Assembly: GCA_019787685.1 (NCBI GenBank)
Contig: JAHNUO010000004.1
Span: 1,488,001 to 1,552,000 of the forward strand
Origin: Chiua virens
Lineage: Eukaryota > Basidiomycota > Agaricomycetes > Boletales > Boletaceae
Length of the DNA: 64,000 nt
Direction: 5' to 3'
This document shows, in pieces, positions 27,501 through 39,344 of the stretch. The notes under the pieces are model-generated. The model searched no databases. It had not been told where the DNA came from and was given only the letters and a program-made list of their open reading frames with translations. The stretch's first letter is position 1. Each line of letters begins with the position of its first letter. Position numbers and translations under genes: made by a program.

Positions 27501-27614
27501 GCGTACATGGCTAAAGCTCATAAGGCCAGATATCCCCGGATCCGCACGATTCATACGTGCGAAGGACTCCTGCCATTTTGCAGCAACTTGAGCACGCACC
27601 GCGTTGGAAGCCAT
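24513..27614 (-). CDS. APC2: Anaphase-promoting complex subunit 2 (cullin APC2)
   Basis: Cullin scaffold of the APC/C ubiquitin ligase, which triggers anaphase and mitotic exit in the nucleus. The start MASNAVRAQVAAKWQESF is at 27614. N-terminal cullin repeats include AWTLATAFLKPYN, HKNQYLVAHEVDAYMNLYE, LISRLLEWYDAWKPN and ERYESLIASVGYEYIEAHVL. The cullin homology region shows MLRDMTDSRRIGQHIQ, MIISRHFWPALETSSIIMPG and FKPDKTLRWLPHLGRVQLEL. The C-terminal APC2 winged-helix block is FIEGMLTNLGSLPLDRIQTM, then GYDRTIEQLGNFMEAAKREG and DGMWRLGK*. More than ten introns are present. There is no neddylation-type K in the last block, as usual for APC2. Confidence 0.93.
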
Positions 27615-28584
27615 TAACCAGAGTCTAAGCTGGAAAGCCACTGGAGCACAGCCACATGGGCACACATTTTCCCAAGCCATGTTTTACCTCGACGGGCCAA
27701 ACCCTGACACGCTTGGACTCCTCGTCTTTGCCTTGCAATATTTCAAAGCCTTTTCGCCCCTACCATCAAACTCGTTGCACAGCAACAGAGACCTTGAGCT
27801 ACGATCAACCCACCCATGGCCATAACCTGTACACCGCGAGTAACGGTGGAGTGTGGAAGCATTGGTTGATTTCCTCTGCTAGTATCTATATCCGACCACA
27901 CGTCCTCCCGTGCCTCCTTTTCCACTTCTCGGTCCTCGAGTTCAGGTACGTCGCACGGCTCGTCACACCGTCGTTACGGGATATCTTCGATAGAAAGGGA
28001 CTGAGCGCGTTATGGCCTTAGAATGAACTGACGACGTGCGTGTACTCAGGATCTCATCAACGGACTTTTGCTATGGTGCCTCGAGTTCAGTCTGTCATGA
28101 TCCACAGGCGTTCGTGCAAATTCGCCTGACCAAAGGGCGAACGTATAGCTTAAGGAGGCCGTTGAATAAGGGACGAGGGGATGTGAAATTCAGCCAAATT
28201 GTGACTCAGGGCCCTCTGAAATTTAAGAAATGCGTTCCTGTGTTGTCAAAGCATACGAACGACTTGAACGCTCGCCGCCCTAGTCGGAGCCCTCGTAAGG
28301 AACGATTTCGACAAACAACTACCATCTTGCATCAGAATACAAGGGGAAAGAATGAGTGCTGACGATAGCGAGGCGCACAAGTTAGCTGCTTCGACCGGTT
28401 AGTACTTCCAAGTTGTATAAATAAATTTACATAAACTCAGAGTTTCCGTGCAGGGGCTTTAAACCAAGGGATAAGCAAAAAAACAAGCAATGTATAAGTT
28501 TATGGTCAGTACAGGTGGGGATCATACTATGGAAGTACAGACGATCGAAAGCATAAAACAGAAATGACAGTATACTCAACAAGC
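27615..28584. other. Intergenic region, ~1 kb
   Basis: This contains the APC2 promoter and the 3' flank of the ribonucleotide reductase gene. Open frames of 60-120 codons on both strands lack splice context or family resemblance. An AT-rich stretch with AAATAAATTTAC (~28420) fits a 3' end. Confidence 0.45.
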
Positions 28585-31500
28585 CTAGCCTGAGCACATC
28601 ACGCACGCTTCCTTGTTCTCAAGAGAACACGCCAGCTTAGCCTCCTCGAGTTCCCGGTCCTGCTGACGCTGTAGGGCTGCAGCATACTCAGGATCAGCTG
28701 CCTCGCTTGTCATTGCAGATGACGACGTCGAAGGGATACCCTGTGTGGAAGATACTACGGCGTTCGTCCTGACATTACGTGCTGGAGAAGGTGATGCCGA
28801 AGGAGTTGGTATGCTAGTCGCGCTTTGTTCCGGGCCCCGTGACTGGTTCGATGCTTCCTTGGCAGCCTTGAGTGTGCTCTGATCGATCGTGAACTGAATA
28901 GCTTGGGCTGCTGGCCGTGTACGCAGGTAGTACATCCCGGTCTTCAATCCCTTCTTCCACCCATAGAAATGCATGCTCGTCAGCTGTCCCGTAGTAGGCG
29001 CTTGTAAGTGGATGTTCAAACTCTGGCTCTGGCATATAAACGCCCCGCGATCTGCTGCCATGTCAATCACTTTTTTCTGGCTGATTTCCCAGACGGTCTT
29101 GTAGATTGCCTTGACATCTTCAGGGATGCTGGGAATATTCGCTACTGAGCCATTGTGGGCGATGATCATGTTCTTCATCGTGTCGTTCCAGAGGCCTCGC
29201 TCAACAAGATCTCGAAGAAGCCACGGGCAAACTACTTGGAATTCACCTGCGAGGACACGACGAGTATAGATGTTGCTTTGCGTTCCTTCAGTTACCGATT
29301 TACTGAAGAGCTGGAAAGAACTGACCTGGTATATGGCTCGAAGCATTCGTTAAACCCAAGGATCTGGCTCGTCGAGGCTGTTGGCATAGGTGCAACCAGG
29401 AGCGAGTTTCTCAACCCATTTTGTGCAATCTTTTCTTTCAACGACGACCAATCCCAGAGGTCGGTAGGCGTGACTCCCCAGAGATCATACTGCAATTTTC
29501 CGAGATCTGTAGGGCTGCCACGGTAGCTCTCATATACACCTTCTTTTGCCGCCAGTTCACAGCTCCCCTCGAGAGCGGCATGGTAGATCGTTTCAAAGAT
29601 TTTCAAGTTCAACTCCCTGGCTTCCGCGGAGTCAAAAGGGAGTCGAAGAATCATGAATGCATCCGCTAAACCCTGAACACCGAGACCGATGGGACGGTGG
29701 CGCATGTTCGATCTGCGTGCCTCAGGAACAGGATAATAGTTGACCTCGATGATGCGATTGAGGTTGTACGTCACAACCTTGGTAACATCATGCAATTTTT
29801 GGAAGTCGTATTGGCCGTTCCTGATGAACGTAGGGAGGGCAAGAGAAGCAAGATTGCACACAGCAACTTCATCCGGGGAAGAATATTCGATGATCTCAGT
29901 ACATAGATTGGATGATTTGATCGTGCCGAGGTTCTGTTGATTCGACTTTCCTACAAGCAAGGTAAGCTGGAAAATCTGAACGACAAGGGTACACGTACGA
30001 TTGGCGGAGTCCTTGTACACCATGAACGGCCCTCCTGTTTCAATCTGAGCCTCGAGGACAGCGTACCAAAGTTTCTGTGCCGGGACAGTCCTACGGGCGC
30101 GGCCTTCCTTCTCATATCTCTCGTACAATGCCTCGAACTCTTCACCCCAACAGTCACCCAGCCCAGGTGCCTCGTTCGGACAGAAAAGAGACCAGTTTCC
30201 GTTCGCTTCCACACGCTTCATGCTATCATGAAACGTTCAATCTATCGAATATGTACCAAGAGGAAGTGACGCACAAAAGATCTGGAATCCAAAGGGCATA
30301 GAACAGATCCCGAGCACGAGCCTCTTCCTTGCCGTGGTTCTTTCTGAGATCAATGAAGTCGAATACATCGTCATGCCATGGTTCCAGGTAGATTGTGAAC
30401 GCTCCAGGCCGCTTGTTTCCTCCTTGGTCAACGTAACGTGCAGTTGCATCATACGCACGCAGCATGGGCACTATGCCGTTCGAGTAACCATTAGTGCCTG
30501 CTATGTACGATCTGCAGCAAAATGGGTTTATTTCGACGAAAAAATGGAACACACGACGAACTTACCCTGTTGCCCGAATGCAATGAATGCTCAAGCCAAT
30601 ACCACCAGCGGTCTTGCTGATCATCGCACATGTTTTCAAAGTATCATAGATCCCATCAATCGAATCGTCCTTCATGCAAACAAGAAAACACGAGCTGAGC
30701 TGCGGATGGGGTGTCCCAGCGTTGAACAGAGTGGGTGACGCATGCGTGAAGTATCGTTCCGACATTAAATTGTAGGTCTCCAATACACGTTCGATGTTGT
30801 CACCGTGAATGCCGACAGCCACTCGCATAATCATATGCTGAGGACGCTCTGCGACCCGACCATTGGTTCTCAGCAGATAAGATCTCTCGAGCGTCTTGAA
30901 TCCGAAGCTATCCTAGCCGGTTAGATAACTCGAGTTTAGGCTACTGATGACTCACTAGTTGTAACTAAAGTCGCGATCATAGATGATCGCAGAATCCAGC
31001 GTCGACGCATGCTTCTGGACGACATTGTAGATTTCTTCTGAGATCATACCGGCAGCTCTACCATTTTTTGGGTTGACTGTGAATCGTAAGCAGACGAATC
31101 CACCGCACATAGGTTTGGCGTACTGTACTCATATAGATCTCTGACCACTGCGGAAAAATTCTTCTTTGTTTCCTTGTGGAGGTTAGATATAGCGATACGC
31201 GCCGCAAGGATCGCATAGTCCGGGTGTTTCGTAGTGAGGCATGCAGCAGTTTCCGCAGCAAGATTCTGAAGGTAGCATTAGAATGGTACACCATCCTACA
31301 CATTGCTGGGACTGACATCAAGCTCGACAGTCGTGACCCCTTGGTATACACCAGCAATGACCTTTTTGGTCACCCTACGAAAAAATTAGTATGTGATGGG
31401 GGGTATTTGACGCGAGGCTCACTCAATGGGATCGACGTAGTCCAGATCAAGGCCATAGCAGAGTTTATTTATCCTCGCGGTGATCTAATACGCCAGTGAA

Positions 31501-31710
31501 TAATACCGTCATGACGGAACAAAAACATGCGGTATACTTTGTCGAACTGCACGTTTTCCTTGCGTCTGCGGCAAGGGAGTTTATCAGACGCGTCGCGTCA
31601 CGCTCCAGAACGTAGCTTACCCATCTGCAACGTAGACCAAGACGGAACAATCAGCCTCAGCTGACCAAGAGGGTTTACGAACACTAACCTCTCTTGAAGA
31701 CGTAAGCCAT
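28585..31710 (-). CDS. RNR1: Ribonucleoside-diphosphate reductase large subunit
   Basis: Catalytic R1 subunit, which reduces ribonucleoside diphosphates to deoxy forms for DNA synthesis. The ATG at 31710 gives MAYVFKR, then a tiny exon completing DG and a K-E-N-V-Q-F-D-K exon; the N-terminal ATP cone is spread over several small exons. Family blocks are [51 protein letters not shown] with the first redox Cys in SSCFL, the radical Cys in [10 protein letters not shown], the second redox Cys in [14 protein letters not shown], and [16 protein letters not shown]. The C-terminus ends [11 protein letters not shown], keeping the CxxC shuttle pair. All catalytic cysteines are intact and no frame break was found. 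An ACGCGT box lies 75 bases upstream of the ATG. Confidence 0.95.
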
Positions 31711-31784
31711 GTTGTGATAAAATACAAGGAAAAGATGTTATTGGACCGAAGTGGAGATGGTGGGACAGGTGAAAGAGAGTGAGG

Positions 31785-31790
31785 ACGCGT
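31785..31790. promoter_or_regulatory. MCB box (ACGCGT) upstream of RNR1
   Basis: A perfect MluI cell-cycle box in the 178-base divergent promoter between RNR1 and the small gene on the plus strand. In yeasts the MBF factor binds ACGCGT and drives G1/S expression of RNR genes. A second copy (31588-31593) lies in an RNR1 intron. Function here is inferred. Confidence 0.6.
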
Positions 31791-31888
31791 CACGAAGATT
31801 TTAAGGGGAGATATCGCGTGACAGATTGTCACGGGTCGCGCCAATAAACAATGTCACACCGCGTCGTCGCAACCGGCAACTGCAGAAA

Positions 31889-32473
31889 ATGCCGAACGCC
31901 CCACCCATCCACACGGGGGATCCTGCGTATGCCTCACCGGTCATCCGTGCTCCCTCGCCCGCCAGTTCCGTGGGCACAGCATATGGCCCAGACGAAACTG
32001 CACAATCCGACTCAGAGCTAAGTCCAGAAGCATTCAGACAGAAATGGTTATCGAAACTCAAGCTGGACGCTCCGAGGATCGAGGAAGAGCTCATGTCGTT
32101 CTCTCCATTGATCCAACCCTTGCCACAGAACGAGATTGATGAGAAAAGTTGGTCGGCCACGTAAATACACAGCTTACTATGCTGACATTGTTCAGATTGT
32201 TTCAACCTGGTTTTGCAAAGTCTGAAGACCCGCCTGCAAAATCTGGAGGAAGAAGATATTCTTCAACAAAAGCTTATGCGAGGATCACGGATTGGCCTGG
32301 AGCACCCTCCATTGGACAACAACATCGATAATCTAATGTGCAGCATGGTGACCATGTCAACAGCAGATACCCACCATATATCGGACGGTCCATGGAAAGG
32401 AAAAACACGCAGTGTCTCGAGGGATTCATTAAATTACGAAGACACTGCCGTCAAGGGAAAGCAAAAGGTGTGA
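31889..32473 (+). CDS. Small hypothetical coiled-coil protein
   Basis: Two exons give about 175 aa. Exon 1 starts MPNAPPIHTGDPAYASPVI, is Ser/Pro-rich, then has a helical block (FRQKWLSKLKLDAPRIEEEL). A 48-base intron (GTTGGT...TTCAG) joins it to NCFNLVLQSLKTRLQNLEEE, predicted coiled coil, and to a polar tail ending VKGKQKV. No domain is recognised. The ATG lies 178 bases from that of RNR1 on the other strand, so the two share the MCB-containing promoter and may be expressed together at S phase (inference). The splice donor choice is the one that keeps the coiled-coil frame. Confidence 0.55.
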
Positions 32474-32571
32474 ACATGACATGCATGTACCATACTACAA
32501 CTGTACGAGCAGTGGCAATAATGTACAATGACTAAGAACTGTAAAGTTGATAGCAGAGAATACAAGGTTCA

Positions 32572-33996
32572 TCAATGCTCGCCATCTTCATGGAAAAAGT
32601 CTGGCAATGAATCGCCTATGTGCTTTATCGTATCCTGGATGGCTTGTCTTGCAGCCGACTTGCACTCGCTGTGCATGTATGTGGCGGAGCCCCATTTGTC
32701 GAACTCCTTTGAAATCACCCGCAACTTTCCAATCACGTTGGCAGTGCCGAGAGCCAACACGGCGTCTGTTCGTGTTTTCTCCTTCCAGAACTCCGACCAG
32801 CTGTGGGTGCAACTCTGTTGATTCCAGCTAGTTCCACAAGACGCAGTATGTTCGAAAGGGATGGGGACTGCGCGTAGTTTTTCCCATGCTTTAGAGAGGC
32901 GATGGTATCCGGACAATAAGCGAACCTGCTGCAGGCGACTGACAACGAGACGGTCGACTCCGTCGGAGTTTTCATGTACATCGCCTTCTACAAGGACATT
33001 GCCGTTGGCCTCACGACCGGAGATGAACACGGACCTTTGTAGGACCTCCAGATATGCTGCACCCCGGAGTTCCCTGAGGTTCAGTTCGTCCGCCAGAGAA
33101 ATTGCTAGGTAAGAAAAATGAGGCGAGAGTGACATGAGTTGCCTGAGCAGTGTAATCGTAGTGTCTAGAAGGTGGGTATGTCCACACATCTGCGCAAGCT
33201 GTACCAAACGGGAAATTTGGTGCTTGCTCTCGAGGAACGTAGATGATGGTGAGTTGATGGTGCAGTGGAATCCAAGGGGGATAGTATCCAGGAGCGGAGA
33301 AGGTCGTCTTTCAACATATTCTTGAATCACTTCCAAGGCCCATGTCTCAACTGACTTGAATGAGTACTTGCTGGCCAGTTTAGCGATGTCTATGAAGCGA
33401 TCAATGTTGCGATCGGAACCTCGAGCGGCCGTCATAATTTCTTGTGGGCTGTTATGCATGCACAGATAAGGGGTAAGATATCGGGACCGGGGTCTAAGGT
33501 CTAAATCTTACAGGGCATACAAGGACCAAAGGAAGTTGCGGAACTCTTCAGGGGTGTCCCCATGCAACACGATTGGATTGTCGTCCGACTTGCCTTCCAC
33601 GATGTCACCCTGAGGTAATGAAAACAGATCGCTAAACGAAGAGGAATCCGCCGATACAATGCTCCGATGGACCTACTGGAGAGGTTAACAACCCATTCCG
33701 CACGAGGAGATAATGGAGTGCACATTGAAGAGTGTGTTCCCGACAAGCAGGACGCAGCTTCCATCGACCATATAATATTCTGGATCCCTGCAGGGGATGT
33801 CTAGGTCCTGGGAAATTCCTGAGGGCGGTTGTGGGGCATCTGGCATAGCACTCAGGCTCCGGTTTGAACGTGTATCTTGGTGCTGAGCTCCTTTCCTGAT
33901 GGGCGAATGCGTATCTACAACTTGAGGGGCTGTGGAAAAGGCATCGTATTCCGTTGGGATAAATGGCGTCGCCACTGAGTCGGAACCGCCCTCCAT
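32572..33996 (-). CDS. BTB/POZ domain protein
   Basis: The ATG at 33996 opens MEGGSDSVATPFIPTEYDAF and a polar leader. The BTB fold then follows: YYMVDGSCVLLVGNTLFN, and after an intron VHRSIVSADSSSFSDLFSLP and GDTPEEFRNFLWSLYAL. The last large exon has helical repeats (FIDIAKLASKYSFKSVETWA, LARQ-like blocks, ISLADELNLRELRGAAYLEV) and a C-terminal region with FWKEKTRTDAVLALGTANVI. It is typical of the large, mostly uncharacterised BTB family of Agaricomycetes; the role may be a Cul3 adaptor or a scaffold, but neither is shown. Confidence 0.85.
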
Positions 33997-34494
33997 GCCG
34001 GTGTCCGATGGAACTCCAATAGACCTATTGTGACTCTACGACAAGAGGTTCGTGAGTCGCTGTAAAAGTACCATCGTGGATGGCAGCCTCTTGGCTCCCA
34101 CGTTCAAGTTATTAGGTCCTCTTTTTGATATGGGCCGCGCCGAGCTCATCCGATGGCTGAGTACTTCTCGCGACGAAATATGTACAACTTGGAGTGATTG
34201 AGACCTTGATCCCCGAAGAACGAGCTCAAACCTTGTGTTCTTCGGACATTCAACGACCAAGTGTCTCTTTGCTATGATGCATGACTCGGAATATCTAGAG
34301 AACAGACAAGTATCTACAAAACACGAGATAACGATAACCCATAAGGCATACAACAAAAGTGAATCAGGTCTTCAGGGATGTGCATGGAGGTTACAAGAAA
34401 CGCCGCAATGGCATCCATTGTACAAGCAGCTCTATGACCAGGATATCTTCCTGTGATGATGATAATTAATTAACAAGCAACGTTAGATTGGGCG
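33997..34494. other. Intergenic
   Basis: This is the BTB gene promoter and the 3' flank of the secreted-protein gene. No supported coding sequence is seen. Confidence 0.4.
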
Positions 34495-35537
34495 TCAGAC
34501 GTGGTGGACCGTTAGGATCGCGATTCGACCATCCTGTGCGATGGCATGGTTGATTCCTGCACGGAAAAGTGGGTAGAGATTGACATCATGATGACAGACT
34601 GTTGAATACCTTTAAATCCTGGCTCGAGAAGCCCTTCGCGCCACTCTACCTCAGTCCTCCAAGAAATGCCTCCCCAAGAGCTGCCGGCCATGGCGGATTG
34701 AACTAGTAAGTCGCGTCCAATGTTGTAGCCATCAGGGACGATCATGTGGTGTTTGGTAGAGTCCTTGAGTAAAAACTTAGTCAAAGGAAGATACAAGTAA
34801 TCAGTAAGCGGACCTGCTCCTTTGACACACTAAAAATCGGGAAGAATCAACGAGCCGAAGAGTATATCTACAAGCGTTCGACATACCCAAGGAACCATGC
34901 ACTGGTATCGGCCTCCGTCCCGTTTTGTTTCCAGGCGCGGAAATGATTCCCCCCTGGACACGGTGTTACTTAAACATGATTGCGACGAAGACAATAACAC
35001 GTGGCCTACCGATGAGGCTTTCCCAGCAAGTTCCCCAGTGAGGGAAATAATGTTGACGGGCGAGGATATGTTCAGACTTTCTGCCGTCACCGTCGCCGAG
35101 GTCTGCCTTGTGAACATGGCCGTAATGCAACCCGAAACATTCCTCGGAGAACCCAATTGACCTTGTGAATGTGAGCCATTTCAACGACAAGGAATAAGAG
35201 AGCCTACTTGTAGTACCAGCGAAAGCCCTCCTCAGTGAGAACGAATGGATCCGATAGATTTGATACAATGACGTTGAGAGGTTCACCGTATCTAGGAGTC
35301 GTGAACTAAGAGGAAGGACGGGGTCAGCGGGGGTCGTTGGTAAGGAAAGAAGCGCACATCGACGAATTGACCGCCACGAACACGTGGATCGGTCCAGCCA
35401 ATCTCGTCCTTGGGAGGGTCTATGTTAAAATTGTGGCGGAGGAAGGGATTCTGTAAGTTCCAACTGATCAGATTAAATGGAAATGGCAATGCCGAGGCCA
35501 CGGAGAGAAGTGCAAGGAGGGAGAGAAGGGAGAGCAT
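34495..35537 (-). CDS. Secreted conserved fungal protein of unknown function
   Basis: The ATG at 35537 encodes a clear signal peptide (MLSLLSLLALLSVASALPFP). Mature-part blocks in spliced order are DEIGWTDPRVRGGQFVDVRF, TTPRYGEPLNVIVSNLSDPF, VLTEEGFRWYY, LGFSEECFGLHYGHVHKADL, GDGRKSEHILARQHYFPHWG and TCWESLIGG. They continue with HHMIVPDGYNIGRDLLVQSA, TEVEWREGLLEPGFKG and a final exon NHAIAQDGRIAILTVHHV ending at 34495. Similar sequences are, from memory of the pattern, widespread in filamentous fungi but without an assigned activity. Conserved His, Cys and Trp suggest an enzyme or binding protein. The ATG is only 147 bases from that of AVL9. Confidence 0.75.
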
Positions 35538-35684
35538 GGCTAGCGCGCTCCTTGGTATACTTGACGGCAATGGCAAACCCGTTCCGCGCATCCGATTCCG
35601 AATTCCGACTTAGAGAGTCGACACGTCACGTGCCTGATACTACTTGCTCTAACGACCATCGTCACTTTGCCAACTCATCGTCCC
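35538..35684. promoter_or_regulatory. Divergent promoter with CACGTG E-box
   Basis: These 147 bases separate two opposed start codons. CACGTG is present at 35627-35632 (context CGTCACGTGCC), the same core as in the MDN1/RNA1 promoter. Confidence 0.4.
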
Positions 35685-38600
35685 ATGTCGACACAGCACG
35701 ATCGCACTCTACCACACGATGACCACGATGGTCGTCATGATGGGAATCTCAGCGACGGCGACGGCGACGCAGAGACCGCGTCCCAGCGTTCTATTCCGCT
35801 GTCGGCTCCACCACACTCCCCTCGTAGTGTTACCCCTCCATTACGCGCAGAGGACATTTTCGCCAGGAGGAATTCGCAGGTCGAGTCCATCGAAATTGAC
35901 TTCAACTCAGAAACAGATGAAGTCAGCGATTCATACAGTGATCTGGATGCACGTAGAGCTAGCTCCATCACTTCCGCCGCACCGTCCACGTTCTCACAAC
36001 CAGAACCGCCAAAGGCACATTCGACGCCCGTGACCTATCCTCCTACACCTTCTTCCGGAACCACCGATGTCGATTCTTTTACGTCCGCCACGTCAACCTA
36101 CTCCCGGAAGGTCCGACCGGAATCAATGCTCCTGCAACCTCCTCGTGGTCCTCTGGTACTGGGGATCGCACTGGTGGACTTCAACCATTTGGTGAGGCTT
36201 GTTGGATAAGTCATTCATTCATCATGTCGATCCAGCGTTAGGTTGGCCCCAAGATCGAATTCAGTCAAGGTGATATATTCGAGGACCAGGAGATTGCCAA
36301 AGTACTTCCCTTTCTCGCACTTCCGGACGGCGCTCATCTGGTGTGTGCAATCCACATGTATGCACATTCAGTCTTATCTCGCCACAGTCTCTGGAAGATT
36401 ACTCTTACTTCCACCTCGTTCCGGATGTATCAAACCCGACCACAATTTTTGGCATTTCGTAAGTCGTTACATCAAATGTCGTAAAATGCGTTGAACGCGT
36501 TCTTAGATGCAATCGACAAATTGCCGCGTCCACCTTGCTTGTCAAGGATGTCGATGTGACGCGTTCTATCGTCCAGAAAGCAGTCGTCGTCTTGGCCAGC
36601 AAGCCAGTGTTTGGTCCAATTCGGTCAGTGGCCACGTCATGCCACTGGGCAATTCTAACAAGCCAGTAGTGATCGACTCGGAGTCGTTACCAGGACATTA
36701 TTTGCTCAAAGGTATTACTATTTCACTCCCTCGTATCAGACAATTGAGACATCTACAGAGACTTCACGGACACGAAAATCCTAGTTGAATTTGGGAATTC
36801 ACTGGAGATGTCGCTGCGAACACAACTCACGGAGAGCGGCTTATATATAGGTTAGTAACTAGCATCCTTTTCTTTACGGCAACGACTGACTTGCGAAAAG
36901 GGACCAGTCTGTATGTGTTTCGGCGCTCGACTTTCACCAGCATTTGATTAGTTCTGCAGGCGAGACTTTGTTCATGTATTCCGGCATCGCACGTTAGTGT
37001 TGTTGAAGGCGCTTATGCTACAGAAGAAGGTTACCACCACACATGCGCTCTAGATCTCTACTCACTAACCTTAGATCATGTTTTATGGACACCCCGTTGA
37101 GAGGCTATGCACTTATCAGTATTCCTTGATTTCCTTGATACCCAGTTCGTGCAAACCAGGTCATAATCATATACTTCACTCACTATGTGCAGGTTTACTT
37201 CAGACATTGGATGATTGTGGCTCCCCTCCGCTGGCAGCGCGAGCCCCTACACTATCTCGGCCAAATTCACTTAAGACCTCGGATCGCAAGAGTATGTTGA
37301 CGTACATCGGTCTGCCGTTGGACTTGTTTGGAAAGGTTGATCCTGATATGCTGCACCGAACGATTTTAGCTGAACCTGTCACCTTTAGGATGCATTCTTC
37401 CAGCCATACTTACCACTCCAACAGCTCGACCTCTTAAAGGACTCTCAAAGTTGGCTCTGCGGAAGTACTAATACGATCGTTACGCAGCAAAAAGAGATAG
37501 ATCTTCTTGTAAATGTATGGTTCCATTATTATTCCTTACCCATCGCTTTAACGCTCCTCACAGCCCGAGACAGCTATCCTCGAGTTTCGGAATCCGAGAC
37601 TGGAGCGATTGGTTGCTCTTACCCCTGCTGACCGCAAATGGATTGATGAAATCGTCCGGGACGTAAACGATTCTTGGGATGACGCTGATCCCACAAAAGC
37701 TGCCATGCAGTAGGTTATTTCGCCATCCAGCCTACGTTCTCTAATGCTAATCCATTCGAAGTTTCAAGGGTAGCGACGACTACCTCAGAGCAAAGGCATG
37801 TCTAATTAGCCTCCGCGAAACTGTAAATAGGATGATTGACAATCCTCAGTTCGAGGAATACGTGTCTGCCGCACTCGCATCAGTGCGATACCGGGAGTTC
37901 CTATCAAAAGGAAAGGGTAATGGAACTATCATCGCAGGAACTGGTAGGCTGGGCTTTGTAACTCTACGATTTCGAGGCTTATAGACACTAGGTGGTGATG
38001 CAAACGCACTAGACGACTTCAATTCGGTGTGGATCGCTGAGTTTACCAAGACAAACGCTTATGAGGTCTGGGATCGGTCAACGGACCCGATGGTGTTCGA
38101 TATCGTTGAACCTCGGTTAGTTTGAAACCTTGAGAGTCATCCCACCCTGATGGTCACTTTTGTCTTCAGACACCCGTGTAACGAGAAACCCTCAGTAGTT
38201 TCAGATATAGGACTGCGACTCTCTGAAGGAATTCAAGACCTCAAATTGGAGCAACAACTCGCACCGACACGTGAAGCCATCTCACGGTCGATCACTGTTG
38301 GTTCAGCGAACTTCTTCAAGGCGGTCGAGGGTGTTCGCGAGCGGTGGCAACAACGAACAACCAGCTCTCCCTCGGTGCAAGACGTCATATATGGTGTGCC
38401 CATCGAGATCACGAAATCCGAAGCTAGCCTTCCCGGGGATACAACAGATGTTACGAAGCCGAATGCCAACATATCCCGACAAACTTCCAGAGAATCCACA
38501 GCTAGTTCACCTTCTCCTCCGCGCCCCGTTAGCATGGCCCAAGCTACCTCGGACACCAAAGCTGCATTAAGCTCTCTCGGAGCTGGAATACAATCATTCT

Positions 38601-38872
38601 GGACGAGTCGAGCCTCGATGAGGTTCTCACTTTCACGTGCAAGCGTCGCGAGTGTTGCATCCAATGATTCGGTCTCTAGTTCGACACAAGAAAGTTCATC
38701 GGCCACGGCACATACGTCGCCTCCGAAATCTCGTCCAAGCGTTCCCACACTTGAGGAAGTAGCCGAGCACGGGCAAGAGCAGGAGTCGGAGCACATTATT
38801 GTTACCGACAACTCGGGTGAGAGAGTAAGCCACGACACGGAGTCGGGCGAGCCGATGGGCACTGCTCTTTGA
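35685..38872 (+). CDS. AVL9: Late secretory pathway protein AVL9
   Basis: DENN-related protein acting in exocytic transport from the Golgi. The ATG at 35685 gives a polar, Ser/Thr-rich leader of ~150 residues. The AVL9 domain then begins with LVLGIALVDFNHL, VGPKIEFSQGDIFEDQEIAK and LPFLALPDGAHL. It continues with DYSYFHLVPD, TTIFGISCNRQIAASTLLVK, SIVQKAVVVLASKPVFGPI, VMFYGHPVERLCTYQYSLIS and LIPGLLQTLDDCG. C-terminal blocks include EVWDRSTDPMVFDIVEPRHP, SRSITVGSANFFKAVEGVRE and a long disordered Ser-rich tail ending at 38872. There are about twelve short introns. Length and order match fungal Avl9. Confidence 0.93.
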
Positions 38873-39344
38873 CTGCCCACACATCTGTCAGACATCCCAA
38901 GTTACGTAGCCTTATCATTCCCCCACACTGGCGTCTCTTCTGCCTACACCTTTCGCACCTGCATATTTCTAGTGGACAATTTTGTTAACGGATCCCTGGG
39001 AACGACGTAGATGACGTGAGATCCAGAGTGGTGTTCGAAGCTCCCTTCGAAATCTCCTTGACCCGCTTTAGATCGTCATACCGTGAAACCAAAGCAATGA
39101 AGAGTATCTTTTGGGGCGGACCTCTGTTTCGAGTAGATCTTCTGTGGCAGCGTGATACAATCAACTGGAGGCAGAGAGATCTACCAAAGCAAGTTTGCTT
39201 TGTGATAATGATGTACGAATGATATTATGTAATCACTATGAATTGCTCCAGTCAAAGTTTCCTCTCTCCTCTTGGCATCGTCGTTGTTACCTTTTGAGCA
39301 GTTCCGCGCACTCTTGGCCCGTCCTCCTCCCCGGGTCGGACATA
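38873..39344. other. Intergenic
   Basis: This lies between the AVL9 stop and the MAPKK start, holding the MAPKK promoter. Nothing coding is supported. Confidence 0.4.

Noticed and set aside
28036..28362. 108-codon plus-strand frame between APC2 and RNR1
   Set aside because: No splice context, no recognisable domain and random-looking composition.
38233..38895. 220-codon minus-strand frame
   Set aside because: Antisense to the Ser-rich AVL9 tail; low-complexity complement keeps it open.
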